The position numbers and the translations under genes are program-made. The notes beneath the pieces are model-generated. The model worked only from the letters and a program-made list of their open reading frames with translations. It made no database searches and was not told where the DNA came from. This document shows, piece by piece, positions 9,126 through 21,399 of a stretch of 64,000 nt of DNA. Each line of letters starts with the position of its first letter. Positions within the stretch are counted from its first letter, which is position 1. The DNA lies in contig JADJQX010000007.1 of NCBI GenBank assembly GCA_016712525.1, forward strand, positions 2,418,001 through 2,482,000, read 5' to 3'. The DNA is from Myxococcales bacterium (GTDB lineage Bacteria > Myxococcota_A > Polyangia > Polyangiales > Polyangiaceae).

Positions 9126-10136
9126 ATGCACCCGACGTACTTTCGAAACCTCGCCGATCTCGGGCGTTTGCCGTGGTTTTCGTCGTTCGAGGACCGCGTC
9201 GTCCTGAAGGACAAGGGGCTCGGGCCGATCCTCGACGTGCACACGCACATCGCCCTCGCGTACGTGCGGCCGATGCAGGTCGACCTCGACAAACACTGGG
9301 ATCGCACCGAGCACTACCTGCCCTCGTGCTGCCCGGTCGATCTCGTGCCGTACTCGAACCGGAACTTCACGAAGGACCACCTCCGCGAGCTCAAGACCGA
9401 CCTCGCCGCGCGCTCGATCGGGCCGACCGGCATGCGCCGCACCCACACGATCCCGAACCTGATGCGTGAGATGGAGGAGCTCGGGATAAGCCATTCGGTG
9501 CTCCTGCCCATCGACTTCCCGGTGCTGAGCCACAACGCGACCTACGCGCTCGACGCCCAAGACAAGACCCGCGGCGCGCTGCTGTCGTTCGGCTCGGTGC
9601 ACCCCTACTCGCACGACGTCGAAGGAAAGCTCGCCGAGCAAGTGCGACGCGGCGCCCGCGGCGTGAAGGTGCACCCCGCCGTCCAGATGGTGCGCCCCGA
9701 CGACCCTCGCGCCATGAAGCTCTACAGGCTCTGCGCCGACGCGAAGATCCCGGTGCTGTGGCACTGCGGGCCCGTGGGCATCGAGCCCGTCTTGGGCCGC
9801 TACCTCACCCAGGTGCGCCACTACGAGAAGCCCATCGCGGAGAACCCGCACACGACGTTCATCCTCGGCCACGCGGGCGCCCTGCAGCTCGAGGCGGCGA
9901 TGGAGCTCTGTCGAAAATATCCCAATGTTTACATGGAGATATCTTCCCAAGGGCTCGCGGGTGTTCGCACGCTGCTCGAGCGCGGGAACCCCGACAAAAT
10001 CCTCCTCGGCTCCGACTTTCCGTTCTACTCGGCGGCGCTCCCGATCGCGCGGGTGCTCATCGTGACGGAAGAGCGGCGCGAGCTCCGCCGCAAGATCTTC
10101 TGGGACAACGCGGCCAGGCTGCTCGGGATCGCCTGA
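9126..10136 (+). CDS. Metal-dependent amidohydrolase (amidohydrolase 2 family)
   Basis: 336 residues. The TIM-barrel metal ligands of the amidohydrolase-2 family are visible in order: DVHTHI (residues ~37-42), a VKVHP strand end, WHCGP, HAG (ILGHAG) and the closing GSDFPF with its catalytic Asp. The C-terminal NAARLLGI is typical. The family hydrolyses or decarboxylates small carbonyl compounds; the substrate cannot be told from sequence. The start is uncertain: ATG 9126 is used, but GTG 9114 overlaps the preceding TGA (GTGA) and would add four residues. Confidence 0.82.
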   Translation: MHPTYFRNLADLGRLPWFSSFEDRVVLKDKGLGPILDVHTHIALAYVRPMQVDLDKHWDRTEHYLPSCCPVDLVPYSNRNFTKDHLRELKTDLAARSIGPTGMRRTHTIPNLMREMEELGISHSVLLPIDFPVLSHNATYALDAQDKTRGALLSFGSVHPYSHDVEGKLAEQVRRGARGVKVHPAVQMVRPDDPRAMKLYRLCADAKIPVLWHCGPVGIEPVLGRYLTQVRHYEKPIAENPHTTFILGHAGALQLEAAMELCRKYPNVYMEISSQGLAGVRTLLERGNPDKILLGSDFPFYSAALPIARVLIVTEERRELRRKIFWDNAARLLGIA

Positions 10137-10177
10137 ACGGGTGTGCTCGCGCCGGTCGGCGTGTACGATGATGGCCC

Positions 10178-12061
<1,884 letters not shown>

Positions 12062-12102
12062 CGCGGCGGAGAGCGCATCGAAGGGCCAGAGGCTCCCCCG
12101 CT

Positions 12103-13146
12103 TCAGTGCCCGAGCACGGCCGTGACCACCGCGCTCGCGGTCTCGTTCGCGAGGAGGATCCCGTTGCGGTAGTGGCCCGTGGCGAGGTGGAGGCCCGCGA
12201 GGTTCGACGCGCCGACGAGCGGCCCGTCGGCGTCACGGACGAGGGGACGGAAGTTCGACGCCGTGCCCGAGAGCGTGGCGGACGCGAGCGAAGGCACCGC
12301 GGAGCAGGCCGTCGAGAGGATGTCGACGAGGCCCTTCGCCGTTACGGCCTTCTCGTAGCCGACGTGCTCCACGGTGGAGCCGCAGAGCACACGACCGTCG
12401 CCCCGCGGCACCACGTACCCGCCCTCGTGGAACACGATCCGCTTCGTGCGCGCGGGCCGCTGCTCGAGCGCGACGATCTGACCCCGCGCGGGCGTGACAC
12501 GCGGAGTCTCCGAGGGAACGCCGGGGACGAGGGAGGCCCAGCTCCCGGCCGCGAGCACCACCGCGTCGGCCCCGATGGTCTCCGATCCCACCGAGACCCC
12601 GCGACACACGCCGCCCGAGACCACGAGGCCCGTCACGTGCGCCCCCGTCCGGAGGGTGACGCCCGCGGCGTGCGCGGCGACGGTCAGGGCGCGGAGGAGC
12701 CGCTCCGGCTCGACCTGGGCGTCGTCCGGGAAATAGAGCGCGAGGCGACGATCCTCGGCCACGGAGGGCTCGACCTCGCGCACCTCGGGCCCCTGCAGGA
12801 GCTCGGCGCGGAGCCCGAGAGATGCGTGCAGATCGCAGTCTTTTCGGGCGCGCGCCTCGTTCTCGACGAGCTTCACGATGCCGCACACCTTGTGCCCCAC
12901 GGCGATGCCCGTGCGCTGCTCGAGGTCGGCCACGAAGGACGCGTAGCCGTCCCGCGCGCGGACGAACGTGCGGAGCTGGGCCTCGTCGTGCGCCTCGACC
13001 TGCCCGCCCAAGATGCCCGCCGCGACCGTGGAGGCCTCGGCTCCGATGACCGCGCGCTCGAGCACCGTGACGTTCGCCCCTCGATCACGGAGCCGAAGGG
13101 CCGCCGCCGTGCCGATGATTCCCCCGCCGATGACGATGATCTTCAT
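12103..13146 (-). CDS. thiO: Glycine oxidase-type FAD-dependent amine oxidase
   Basis: 347 residues. The N-terminal FAD dinucleotide fold is clear (IIVIGGGIIG, then VTVLER at ~28-33). The C-terminal GHYRNGILLA is the hallmark of ThiO, which oxidises glycine to iminoglycine for the thiazole of thiamine. The usual conserved Trp before LRP is replaced (TASNFRPLV), so a related D-amino-acid oxidase role is possible. No thi genes are nearby. Its ATG overlaps, as ATGA, the stop the upstream ligase gene would have without its frameshift, so the two were translationally coupled. In the sequence as given, the ligase frame runs straight into this gene. Confidence 0.85.
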   Translation of the reverse strand: MKIIVIGGGIIGTAAALRLRDRGANVTVLERAVIGAEASTVAAGILGGQVEAHDEAQLRTFVRARDGYASFVADLEQRTGIAVGHKVCGIVKLVENEARARKDCDLHASLGLRAELLQGPEVREVEPSVAEDRRLALYFPDDAQVEPERLLRALTVAAHAAGVTLRTGAHVTGLVVSGGVCRGVSVGSETIGADAVVLAAGSWASLVPGVPSETPRVTPARGQIVALEQRPARTKRIVFHEGGYVVPRGDGRVLCGSTVEHVGYEKAVTAKGLVDILSTACSAVPSLASATLSGTASNFRPLVRDADGPLVGASNLAGLHLATGHYRNGILLANETASAVVTAVLGH

Positions 13147-14130
13147 GGTCTCTCTCTCGTAGGTCCGGAGACGCACGACGTGGGCGCCACGTCGTCGCGG
13201 ATGCCCAAGAAGACGGGCCCCCGGAGGTGACCGTCGCTCGAGTACCCGAAGTAGCGCACCTTCACGACGAGGTGAGGCGCGACGTAACGCCGAGGCTCCT
13301 TTTCCCACGGGCCCCTCCGCGGCGGGCTCGGCCACGGAGAGCGTCGGCAGGACGGCCGACAGCACCGTGAGCACGCGGTCTCCGAGCCCCGAGCCCACCT
13401 TGCCGCGCACGACGAGCCGCCCGCCCTCGTAGGTCGCGAGGTCGAGCGCTCCGAGCGCCTTGCGGCTCCCCTCGCCTTCGGTGAAGCCGACCACGACGAA
13501 GTCGTCCTCGAGGTAGGTCTTCCACTTCACCCAATCGGACGTGCGTTCTCCCGGGCGGTAGCGCGACCCGAGCCGCTTGCCGACGACCCCCTCGAGCCCC
13601 TTCGCCTCGCACATGGCGTAGAGCTCGGCCCCTCGGCCCACGTACCCGTCGTGGGGCGCGACGACCGCGCGCGACGGCAAGAGCTCCGTGACGAACGCCT
13701 TGCGCCGCTCGAGCGCTTCTCCGCGCACGTCTCGCCCGTGCACGGCGAGGGCGTCGAACACGAGGTAGGCCACGGGCAACGAGCGCATCGCGCGCGCCAC
13801 GTCTCCCGTCTCGGCGGCGATGCGCCGCTGGAGCAGCTCGAAGCTCGGGAGGCCATCGGGGCCGAGCGCCACGATCTCACCGTCGAGCACGAGGTCGTCG
13901 TGAGGGAGCGCGGAGATGGCCGAGGCGATCTCGGGGTACACCTTCGACGCGTCCCGAGACGACCGGTAAACGAGCTTTACCTTTCCTCCGGCCTTGTGGG
14001 CGACGATGCGGACCCCGTCGAGCTTGAGCTCGTAGAGCATCGCGGGATCGTCGAGGCGGGCCCGCGTGTCACCGCGTTTTCCGCCCGCGAGCTGGCAGAG
14101 CATGGGCCGCGTTCCACGCGCGTCGAGCAT
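13143..14130 (-). pseudogene. ligD: ATP-dependent DNA ligase (LigD ligase domain), frameshifted near the C-terminus
   Basis: The adenylation domain is complete, with nucleotidyl Lys in ELKLDGVR, LDGEIV, GLEGVVGKR and DWVKWK, followed by the start of the OB domain (FVVVGFTEGEG). After AEGPVGK the frame is lost. One base further on, the neighbouring frame continues exactly as expected for LigD (EPRRYVAPHLVVKVRY, GHLRGPVFLGIRDD) and stops at 13143, overlapping the thiO start. One surplus base in the T4 run at 13300-13303 (A4 on the coding strand) explains this; corrected length 328 residues. It is a ligase-only LigD with no polymerase or PE domain, divergent from ku. Either an assembly error or a real mutation of the distal OB fold. 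Confidence 0.8.
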
Positions 14131-14252
14131 GCCGCTCGGTACCGCGGAAGCGCGGGGCGGGCAAGGGATCGAGCCTCCGGGGAGGGTGCTCGCGCGTACA
14201 GGGTTTCGCCGAGGATTTCACACGCGCGGCGTGGGCTCACTACGATCGGGTC

Positions 14253-15155
14253 ATGGCAGCGCGCGCAATCGCCTCGGGTACCATCTCGTTCGGCCTCGTG
14301 TCGATCCCCATCAAGCTCTACACGGCCGCGTCGCCCAAGGGCGTGAGCTTCAACATGCTGCACGCGAAATGCGGCAGCCGCATGAAGCAGCAGTACCTCT
14401 GCCCGATCGACGACGAGGTCGTCGATCGCAAAGACATGGTGAAGGGCTACGAGCACACGAAGGACAGCTACGTGCGCTTCACCGAAGAGGAGATCAAGGC
14501 CCTCGAGGCCGAGCGCTCGAACCAGCTCGAGCTGCTCGAGTTCGTCCCCTCCGACACGGTGGACTTCGTGTCGATCGAGAAGACCTACTACCTCGGGCCC
14601 GACAAGGGCGGCGATCGCGCGTACGCCCTCCTCTCCCAGTCGCTCGAGCGGGCCGGGCGCATGGCGGTCGGGAAGCTCTCGCAGCGCGGGAAAGAGAACC
14701 TCGTGCTCGTGAGACCCTACAAAAAAGGGCTCGTCCTGCACGAGGTCTACTACGCCGACGAGGTACGCGCGTTCGACGAGGTCGAGACGGGGGGCTCGTT
14801 CGACTTCAAGCCCATCGAGCTCGAGCTCGCCGACAAGCTCATCGAGCAGCTCGCGCAGGACAGGTTCGAGCCGAGCCGGTTCCGCGACGAGTACGCGGCG
14901 CGCGTGCTCGCCGCCGTGGAGCAGAAGATCGCGGGCAACGAGGTCACCGTGGCCGAAGAGGCCCCGAAGGCGCAGATCATCGATCTCCTCGAGGCGCTGA
15001 AGCGTAGCGTGGCTGCGACCATGTCGACCGCGCCCCCTCCGGAGGGCCTGCTCGCGAAGGACGACGTGCCCGAGTCCCAGCGCGGTGGCCCCAAGAAGGC
15101 CGCGCCGCGCGAGGACGGCGAGACCGCGAAGTCGAAGAAACAGTCGGCGGGCTGA
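14253..15155 (+). CDS. ku: Ku, DNA end-binding protein of bacterial non-homologous end joining
   Basis: 300 residues. The start ARAIASGTISFGLVSIPIKLY is the signature of bacterial Ku, and the central ring-forming domain follows (YLCPIDDEVV, LELLEFVP, KTYYLGP, then VLVRPYKKGLVLHEVYY). The C-terminal ~45 residues are Lys/Pro/Ala-rich, the usual LigD-recruiting and DNA-binding extension. The protein forms a homodimer that holds double-strand break ends. The ligase gene is divergent across 122 bases, so the two may share a promoter region. Confidence 0.95.
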   Translation: MAARAIASGTISFGLVSIPIKLYTAASPKGVSFNMLHAKCGSRMKQQYLCPIDDEVVDRKDMVKGYEHTKDSYVRFTEEEIKALEAERSNQLELLEFVPSDTVDFVSIEKTYYLGPDKGGDRAYALLSQSLERAGRMAVGKLSQRGKENLVLVRPYKKGLVLHEVYYADEVRAFDEVETGGSFDFKPIELELADKLIEQLAQDRFEPSRFRDEYAARVLAAVEQKIAGNEVTVAEEAPKAQIIDLLEALKRSVAATMSTAPPPEGLLAKDDVPESQRGGPKKAAPREDGETAKSKKQSAG

Positions 15156-15165
15156 GGCCTGGACC

Positions 15166-15654
15166 TTGACGCCGCCCCCGCCCCGGGTTCGCGAAGCCCG
15201 CAGGGGTGACGGAGAGGCCTGCCGTGAGATCGTGTTCGCCGCCCTCCGCGAGCATGGCATCCCACCCGAGCCCGAGGGGCGCGATCGCGGCATTTTCGGC
15301 TTCGGCGAGAGACCCGGGCGCTTCCGAGATCTCGTGGCCGAGGCGCTCGAGGACCCTTCTCGGATCGTGGGCGTCTCGGCCCTCGAGCCGTGGGACGACA
15401 AGGGCTTCGTGTCGAGCCTCTTCGTGAGGCCGGAGGCGCGCGGGAGGGGCGTGGGGCGCGCGCTCCTCGCGGCGACGTGCGACGTGGCGCGGGAGCTCGA
15501 CATGCGGGAGCTCTGGCTCACGACCCGCCCCGTGTTCACGCGCGCGATCCGGCTCTACGAAGCGTATGGCTTCGTGCGGGTGCACGACACGACGGGCGCC
15601 TTCGGAGGAGAGCTCGCCTACAGGCTCGTCGTGCCGAGCGCTCGCGGAGCCTGA
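15166..15654 (+). CDS. GNAT-family N-acetyltransferase
   Basis: 162 residues if translation starts at TTG 15166, which places the first GNAT strand (VREARRGD) correctly; the ATG at 15085 lies inside ku. The acetyl-CoA loop is seen in VSSLFVRPEARGRGVGRALL (about residues 84-103), followed by a helix, LWLTTRPV and LYEAYGFVRV. Substrate unknown. It follows ku by ten bases on the same strand and could be read with it, but there is no functional evidence linking it to DNA repair. Confidence 0.75.
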   Translation: MTPPPPRVREARRGDGEACREIVFAALREHGIPPEPEGRDRGIFGFGERPGRFRDLVAEALEDPSRIVGVSALEPWDDKGFVSSLFVRPEARGRGVGRALLAATCDVARELDMRELWLTTRPVFTRAIRLYEAYGFVRVHDTTGAFGGELAYRLVVPSARGA

Positions 15655-15682
15655 CGAGGGCCCGCGAGCGAGGCCCGCCCGC

Positions 15683-16300
15683 CTACTTGCGAAGGGCCGC
15701 CCACGCGAGGTGGGGAGAGTGCCCCCCGGCCCTCACCATGCGAACCCAGAGGAGCGTCATGTGCTCGAGGTGGAGGGCCTGCACCGCGCCGCCGACGTCG
15801 AGCGGGTCGAACCCGAGCGCGTCGCAGAGGCCGCCCACCGTGGACTTCGCGCCCGCGTCGTCGCCCGCGACGAACATCGCCGGACGCGCCCCTCCGGGGA
15901 ACACCGGGTCCTCGAGGTTCTCGAAGCCGTAGATGGTGAAGGCCTTCACGATGTGGGCGCGCGGCACGAGCTCGGCTACGACCGACGTGCCCGAGCGCGC
16001 GCTCGAAAGCCCGTGTGAGAGCCCCGGGCCCACCGGGTTCGTGCAGTCGACGAGGACCTTGCCCGCGAGCTCGTCCGCCACGTCGGAGAGGACCTCGGAG
16101 ACGGCCTGGAAGGGCACCGCCAAGAACACCACGTCGGCGTCCCTCACGGCCTCGCGCTTCGGCTTCATCGTGAGCCCCGAGCGCGCCCCCTTGCCATCCT
16201 GTCGCGCGCTCTCCGCCACGGTGACCTCGTGCCCTAAGGCCGCGAGCCGCCGCGCGAGCGCACCGCCGACGTTGCCTGCCCCGAGAAACGTGAGTCGCAT
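15683..16300 (-). CDS. NADPH-dependent F420 reductase-like NAD(P)-binding protein
   Basis: 205 residues. The Rossmann motif is at the very start (LTFLGAGNVGGALARRLAALGHEVTV, GxGxxG at residues 7-12). VFLAVPFQAV and VLVDCTNPV then follow, the order found in the NADP/F420-dependent oxidoreductase family (FNO, COG2085). Whether the partner is F420 or another hydride carrier cannot be told. It lies downstream of a LysR gene on the same strand, with an operator-like palindrome about 100 bases before its start. Confidence 0.82.
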   Translation of the reverse strand: MRLTFLGAGNVGGALARRLAALGHEVTVAESARQDGKGARSGLTMKPKREAVRDADVVFLAVPFQAVSEVLSDVADELAGKVLVDCTNPVGPGLSHGLSSARSGTSVVAELVPRAHIVKAFTIYGFENLEDPVFPGGARPAMFVAGDDAGAKSTVGGLCDALGFDPLDVGGAVQALHLEHMTLLWVRMVRAGGHSPHLAWAALRK

Positions 16301-16400
16301 CGGTCGTGTCCTTTCGTCCGCGCCCCGTCACGGGGCGTTCGTGTCGAACGAGGATCGAGCAGGATAGACCTTTCATCCAGTCGAATCATTGAAACTTCCT

Positions 16401-16417
16401 ATTTCGTAGAACGAAAT
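16401..16417. promoter_or_regulatory. Inverted repeat, probable LysR-type operator
   Basis: The arms ATTTCG (16401-16406) and CGAAAT (16412-16417) are perfect, with a 5-base centre. The core fits the LysR T-N11-A consensus. It lies just after the LysR stop and ~100 bases upstream of the reductase start, in an AT-rich stretch unlike its surroundings. A role as operator for the reductase gene is inference; a transcription terminator for the LysR gene is the alternative, but no T-run follows on the coding strand. Confidence 0.5.
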
Positions 16418-16419
16418 AC

Positions 16420-17394
16420 TTACGATCGACGGCGCGGGCGCGGTCCAGTGGGCCCCCGGGGACGGAGGCGGGTCTCGGCCTCCTCGTGCCTACCTTTGGC
16501 GTGCTCGCCCGCCGCTCGGACGAGGGCGTCGCGGACGAGCCTGTGCGCGAGGTCGGCGTCGTACCTCGGGTGCCACACGAGAGAGAGCGCGTAGGGCTTC
16601 GTCGGGATCGGGAGCTCGAGCACACGGAGCCCGAGCGCGGGAGCCGCGGCGGTGGCCATGCGCTCGGGCACGGTCAGCAGATAGTCCGTCGCCGAGACGA
16701 GCGCCAAGGCGGCGTGGAAGTACGGGACCGCGCGGACGACACGACGCGTAAGCCCGCGCTCGGCGAGCACGTCGTCGACGTGGCCCCCGGGTCGCCCTCG
16801 CGGCGCGACTTGGACCTGGTCGATGGCGAGGTAGGTGTCCAACGTGAGGCGCTTCGGGACCTTGGGGTGCCCGTCTCGGACCACACACACGAACCGGTCG
16901 GTCAAGAGGACGCGGCTCCGCATCTCCGGCGGGAGATCCTCGTAGATGCCGACGGCGAGATCGGCGTCCCCGAGCCGAAGGAGGGCGCCGTCGTCTCGGG
17001 TGTTGGGCACGAAGCGGAGCACGAGGCGAGGTGCGACACGACCGAGCTCGCGGTCCACGGCGTGCCCGAGCACGGTGAGCACGTAGTCGGACGCGGCCAC
17101 GACGAACGCCCGATCGACGGTCGCGGGATCGAACGATCTTGGGGCATCGAGGGTGCGACGCGCGGCCTCGACCAGCGCGCGGACCTCGGGACGGAGCGCC
17201 TCGGCGCGGGGCGTGAGCACCATCCCGCGGCCCGAGCGTACGAGCAGCGGGTCCGAGAGCTCGTCCCGGACACGGGCGAGCGTGTGGCTCATGGCGGGTG
17301 TCGAGAGGCCCAACCGGCGGGCCGCTCGTGTGACGCTGGCCTCCTGGAGGAGCGCGTCGAGCGCGGGCAGGAGCGCGAGGTCGAACGATTTCAT
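16420..17394 (-). CDS. LysR-family transcriptional regulator
   Basis: 324 residues from ATG 17394. The N-terminal winged helix-turn-helix is standard (residues ~3-62: LLPALDALLQEASVTRAARRLGLSTPAMSHTLARVRDEL, then LLVRSGRGMVLT). The effector domain begins near residue 88 and has the type-2 periplasmic-binding fold (AFVVAASDYV, ADLAVGIYEDLPPEMRSR). It resembles NodD/SyrM-like LysR proteins, but the inducer is unknown. It is divergent from acs and upstream of the reductase gene, so either may be the target. An in-frame ATG at 17418 would add eight residues. Confidence 0.92.
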   Translation of the reverse strand: MKSFDLALLPALDALLQEASVTRAARRLGLSTPAMSHTLARVRDELSDPLLVRSGRGMVLTPRAEALRPEVRALVEAARRTLDAPRSFDPATVDRAFVVAASDYVLTVLGHAVDRELGRVAPRLVLRFVPNTRDDGALLRLGDADLAVGIYEDLPPEMRSRVLLTDRFVCVVRDGHPKVPKRLTLDTYLAIDQVQVAPRGRPGGHVDDVLAERGLTRRVVRAVPYFHAALALVSATDYLLTVPERMATAAAPALGLRVLELPIPTKPYALSLVWHPRYDADLAHRLVRDALVRAAGEHAKGRHEEAETRLRPRGPTGPRPRRRS

Positions 17395-17573
17395 GACGTG
17401 AAAGGATAGCGAACCCATCGTTTCACGGGAGTGACCTTTCGTTCGAGGTCGTCGCCGGTGACGCCGTGCGGCACGAGGGCGCGAGCGCGCGCACCGACGG
17501 CCCGGTTTCGGCGTGGCCAAGGGCGCCCCGCGCGCCGTACATTAGGGCCCCTACGGAAGAGAACGGAGAGCCC

Positions 17574-19553
<1,980 letters not shown>

Positions 19554-19578
19554 TCCTTCACCTTACGACGGACAAAGG

Positions 19579-19604
19579 AAAGGCCCCGAATTTCGGGGCC
19601 TTTT
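19579..19604 (+). terminator. Rho-independent terminator of acs
   Basis: A 12-base perfect stem (AAAGGCCCCGAA pairing with TTCGGGGCCTTT, centre T) ends in TTTT. It begins 25 bases after the acs stop. The A-run on the other arm lets it also serve the convergent RNA-binding-protein gene, which ends at 19629. Confidence 0.9.
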
Positions 19605-19628
19605 CGCGCATTTAGAGATGCCCTGGTC

Positions 19629-20069
19629 TCAGTAGCGGCCGCCTCGGCCACCGCGATCGCCGCCGCGCTCACCACGGTCACGGCCGCCACCACCACCGCC
19701 GCCGTAGCCGCCGCGACCACCGCCGCCACCGCCGCCGTAGCCACCACCACCACCGCCGCCGTACCCACCGCCGCCACCGCCGCCGCCGAAGCTACGACCG
19801 CCGCCGCCGCCGCCGCGAGCCTGGCGCTCCTCGGCCTCGTTGACGCGGAGGGGGCGACCCTCGAGGACGGCGCCGTTCAGCTTCTGGATGGCGGCCTGCG
19901 CGAGGGTCGCGTCGGCCATGGTGACGAACCCGAACCCGCGGGATTGACCCGTCGCGCGGTCCATCACGACATGCACGTCCGTGACCTCGCCCACTTCGGC
20001 GAACGCGGACCGGAGCACGTCTCCGGTCGTGTGAAACGAAAGATTGCCCACGTAAAGTCGGTTGCTCAT
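19629..20069 (-). CDS. Glycine-rich RRM RNA-binding protein
   Basis: 146 residues. A single RRM occupies residues 4-80, with RNP2 LYVGNL (5-10) and RNP1 RGFGFVTM (44-51). The remaining ~60 residues are almost only Gly with Tyr, Arg and Asp (GGGGYGGGG, GGRDRGERGGDRGGRGGRY). This is the layout of the cold-inducible glycine-rich RNA-binding proteins of bacteria and plants, thought to act as RNA chaperones; such Gly/Tyr/Arg tails can drive self-association. ATG 20069 is the conserved start. It is divergent from the SDR gene across ~190 bases. Confidence 0.93.
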   Translation of the reverse strand: MSNRLYVGNLSFHTTGDVLRSAFAEVGEVTDVHVVMDRATGQSRGFGFVTMADATLAQAAIQKLNGAVLEGRPLRVNEAEERQARGGGGGGRSFGGGGGGGGYGGGGGGGYGGGGGGGRGGYGGGGGGGRDRGERGGDRGGRGGRY

Positions 20070-20260
20070 GCCGCGTTCTCTCCGAGAGGGGTCACGCCAC
20101 GACGGCGCGCCAGACGTTGGGGCTAGCGCGCGCAGACACCCCACGCAAGGAACCGGCCGAGCTTTCCGCAGGAAGTGGCGCTGGCCCGGTGCGTCAATTC
20201 GGACGACGTCGGGTCGAATGGGGGCTGTTTCCGACGGGGGCGCCGCGGTATCTCCGGGGC

Positions 20261-21013
20261 ATGAAGCTAGAAGGCAAGGTCGCGCTCGTCACGGGGGCCA
20301 CGTCGGGCATCGGCGAGGCGTGCGCACGGGCCCTCCACGCGGAGGGCGCGACGGTGGTGCTCGCGGGCCGGCGGGAGGACAGGCTCCGGTCGCTCGCGGC
20401 GGCGCTCGGTGACCGCGCGCACCCGATGGTGCTCGACGTGACGAACCGCGCCGACGTCGCGGGGGTCCCCCTCCCCGCGGGGCTCGCGCACGTCGACGTC
20501 CTCGTGTCGTCGGCCGGGCTCGCCCTCGGGCTCGAGCCGTTCCACGAGGCCAGCCTCGACGACATGACCACCATGATCGAGACGAACTGCGTGGGCCTCG
20601 TGCACGTGGCGCGGAGGTTCTTGCCGGGCATGGTGGCGCGCGGCGCGGGGCACGTCGTGCACATAGGCTCCGTCGCAGGTACGTACCCCTACCCGTCGGG
20701 GCATGTGTATGCTGCAACGAAGGCGTTCGTCCACCAGCTCACGCTCGGCATGAAGGCCGACCTCGTCGGGACCGGGGTGCGTGTCACGTCGATCGAGCCC
20801 GGCATGGTGGAGACGGAGTTCTCGAAGGTGCGCTTCTCGGGCGACGACACGCGGGCGGCCAAGGTGTACGAGGGCATGACGCCCCTCTCCGCCACCGACA
20901 TCGCCGACCTCGTGCTCTTCGCCGTGACACGCCCGGCGCACGTGAACGTGAACGCGCTCGAGGTGATGCCCGTGGCCCAAGGCTTCGGCCCCTTCGTGGT
21001 GAAGCGCGGATGA
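20261..21013 (+). CDS. Short-chain dehydrogenase/reductase (YdfG-like)
   Basis: 250 residues. The classical SDR motifs are present: cofactor loop VTGATSGIG (residues ~10-18), an Arg pair after the second strand (AGRREDR) favouring NADP, the LVSSAG strand, Ser of the HIGSVAG segment, and catalytic YAATK. The EPGMVETEF and YEGMTPLS segments resemble YdfG/serine 3-dehydrogenase-type enzymes acting on 3-hydroxy acids; the exact substrate is unknown. Its stop overlaps the next start by four bases (ATGA). Confidence 0.9.
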   Translation: MKLEGKVALVTGATSGIGEACARALHAEGATVVLAGRREDRLRSLAAALGDRAHPMVLDVTNRADVAGVPLPAGLAHVDVLVSSAGLALGLEPFHEASLDDMTTMIETNCVGLVHVARRFLPGMVARGAGHVVHIGSVAGTYPYPSGHVYAATKAFVHQLTLGMKADLVGTGVRVTSIEPGMVETEFSKVRFSGDDTRAAKVYEGMTPLSATDIADLVLFAVTRPAHVNVNALEVMPVAQGFGPFVVKRG

Positions 21014-21399
21014 GCGACGCGCGTCGCTTCGAGCCTGGCCTCCGTTTCCTGCTGTCGGGTCTGATGGTGGGGGTGGGCGTCCTCCACTTCGCGAGCCCCG
21101 CGTTCTTCGTCGAGCTCATGCCTCGCGCCATCCCCGAGGGCCTCCACGTCCCGCTCGTGTGGCTCTCGGGCGTGTTCGAGATCCTCGGAGGTCTCGGGCT
21201 CTTCCCCGAGCGGACGCGGAGGCTCTCGGCCTTCGGGCTGATGGCGCTCTACGTCGCAGTGTTCCCCGCGAACGTGCGCATGGCGCTCGACCCCGCGCAC
21301 TTCCACGTCCCCGCGTGGGCGGCGTACGCCAGGCTCCCGTTTCAGCTCCTCTTTTTGGCTTGGGCGTACCGCTACACCCGGCCGGAGCACGCCCGATGA
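21010..21399 (+). CDS. DoxX-like small integral membrane protein
   Basis: 129 residues with four predicted transmembrane helices (about 10-30, 45-65, 72-90 and 102-120). The helix layout and HFASPAFFVELMP, IPEGLHVPLVWLSGVFEILGG and YVAVFPANVRMAL segments match the DoxX/MauE-like superfamily. Function in these short forms is not established; redox roles are suggested for the family. It is translationally coupled on both sides: ATGA overlap with the SDR and with the acetyltransferase. Confidence 0.8.
   Translation: MSDARRFEPGLRFLLSGLMVGVGVLHFASPAFFVELMPRAIPEGLHVPLVWLSGVFEILGGLGLFPERTRRLSAFGLMALYVAVFPANVRMALDPAHFHVPAWAAYARLPFQLLFLAWAYRYTRPEHAR

Noticed and set aside
13295..13310. Programmed -1 frameshift: the coding strand reads GGGAAAA, a slippery heptamer in phase
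   Set aside because: The correct downstream frame is reached by a +1 (or -2) shift, not -1, so the heptamer cannot restore the ligase.
12103..14130. A 675-residue ligase-ThiO fusion protein in one open frame
   Set aside because: The fused stretch between the two domains is Arg-rich text without homology, while the neighbouring frame contains the true ligase end with a stop overlapping thiO. The fusion is a by-product of one extra base.
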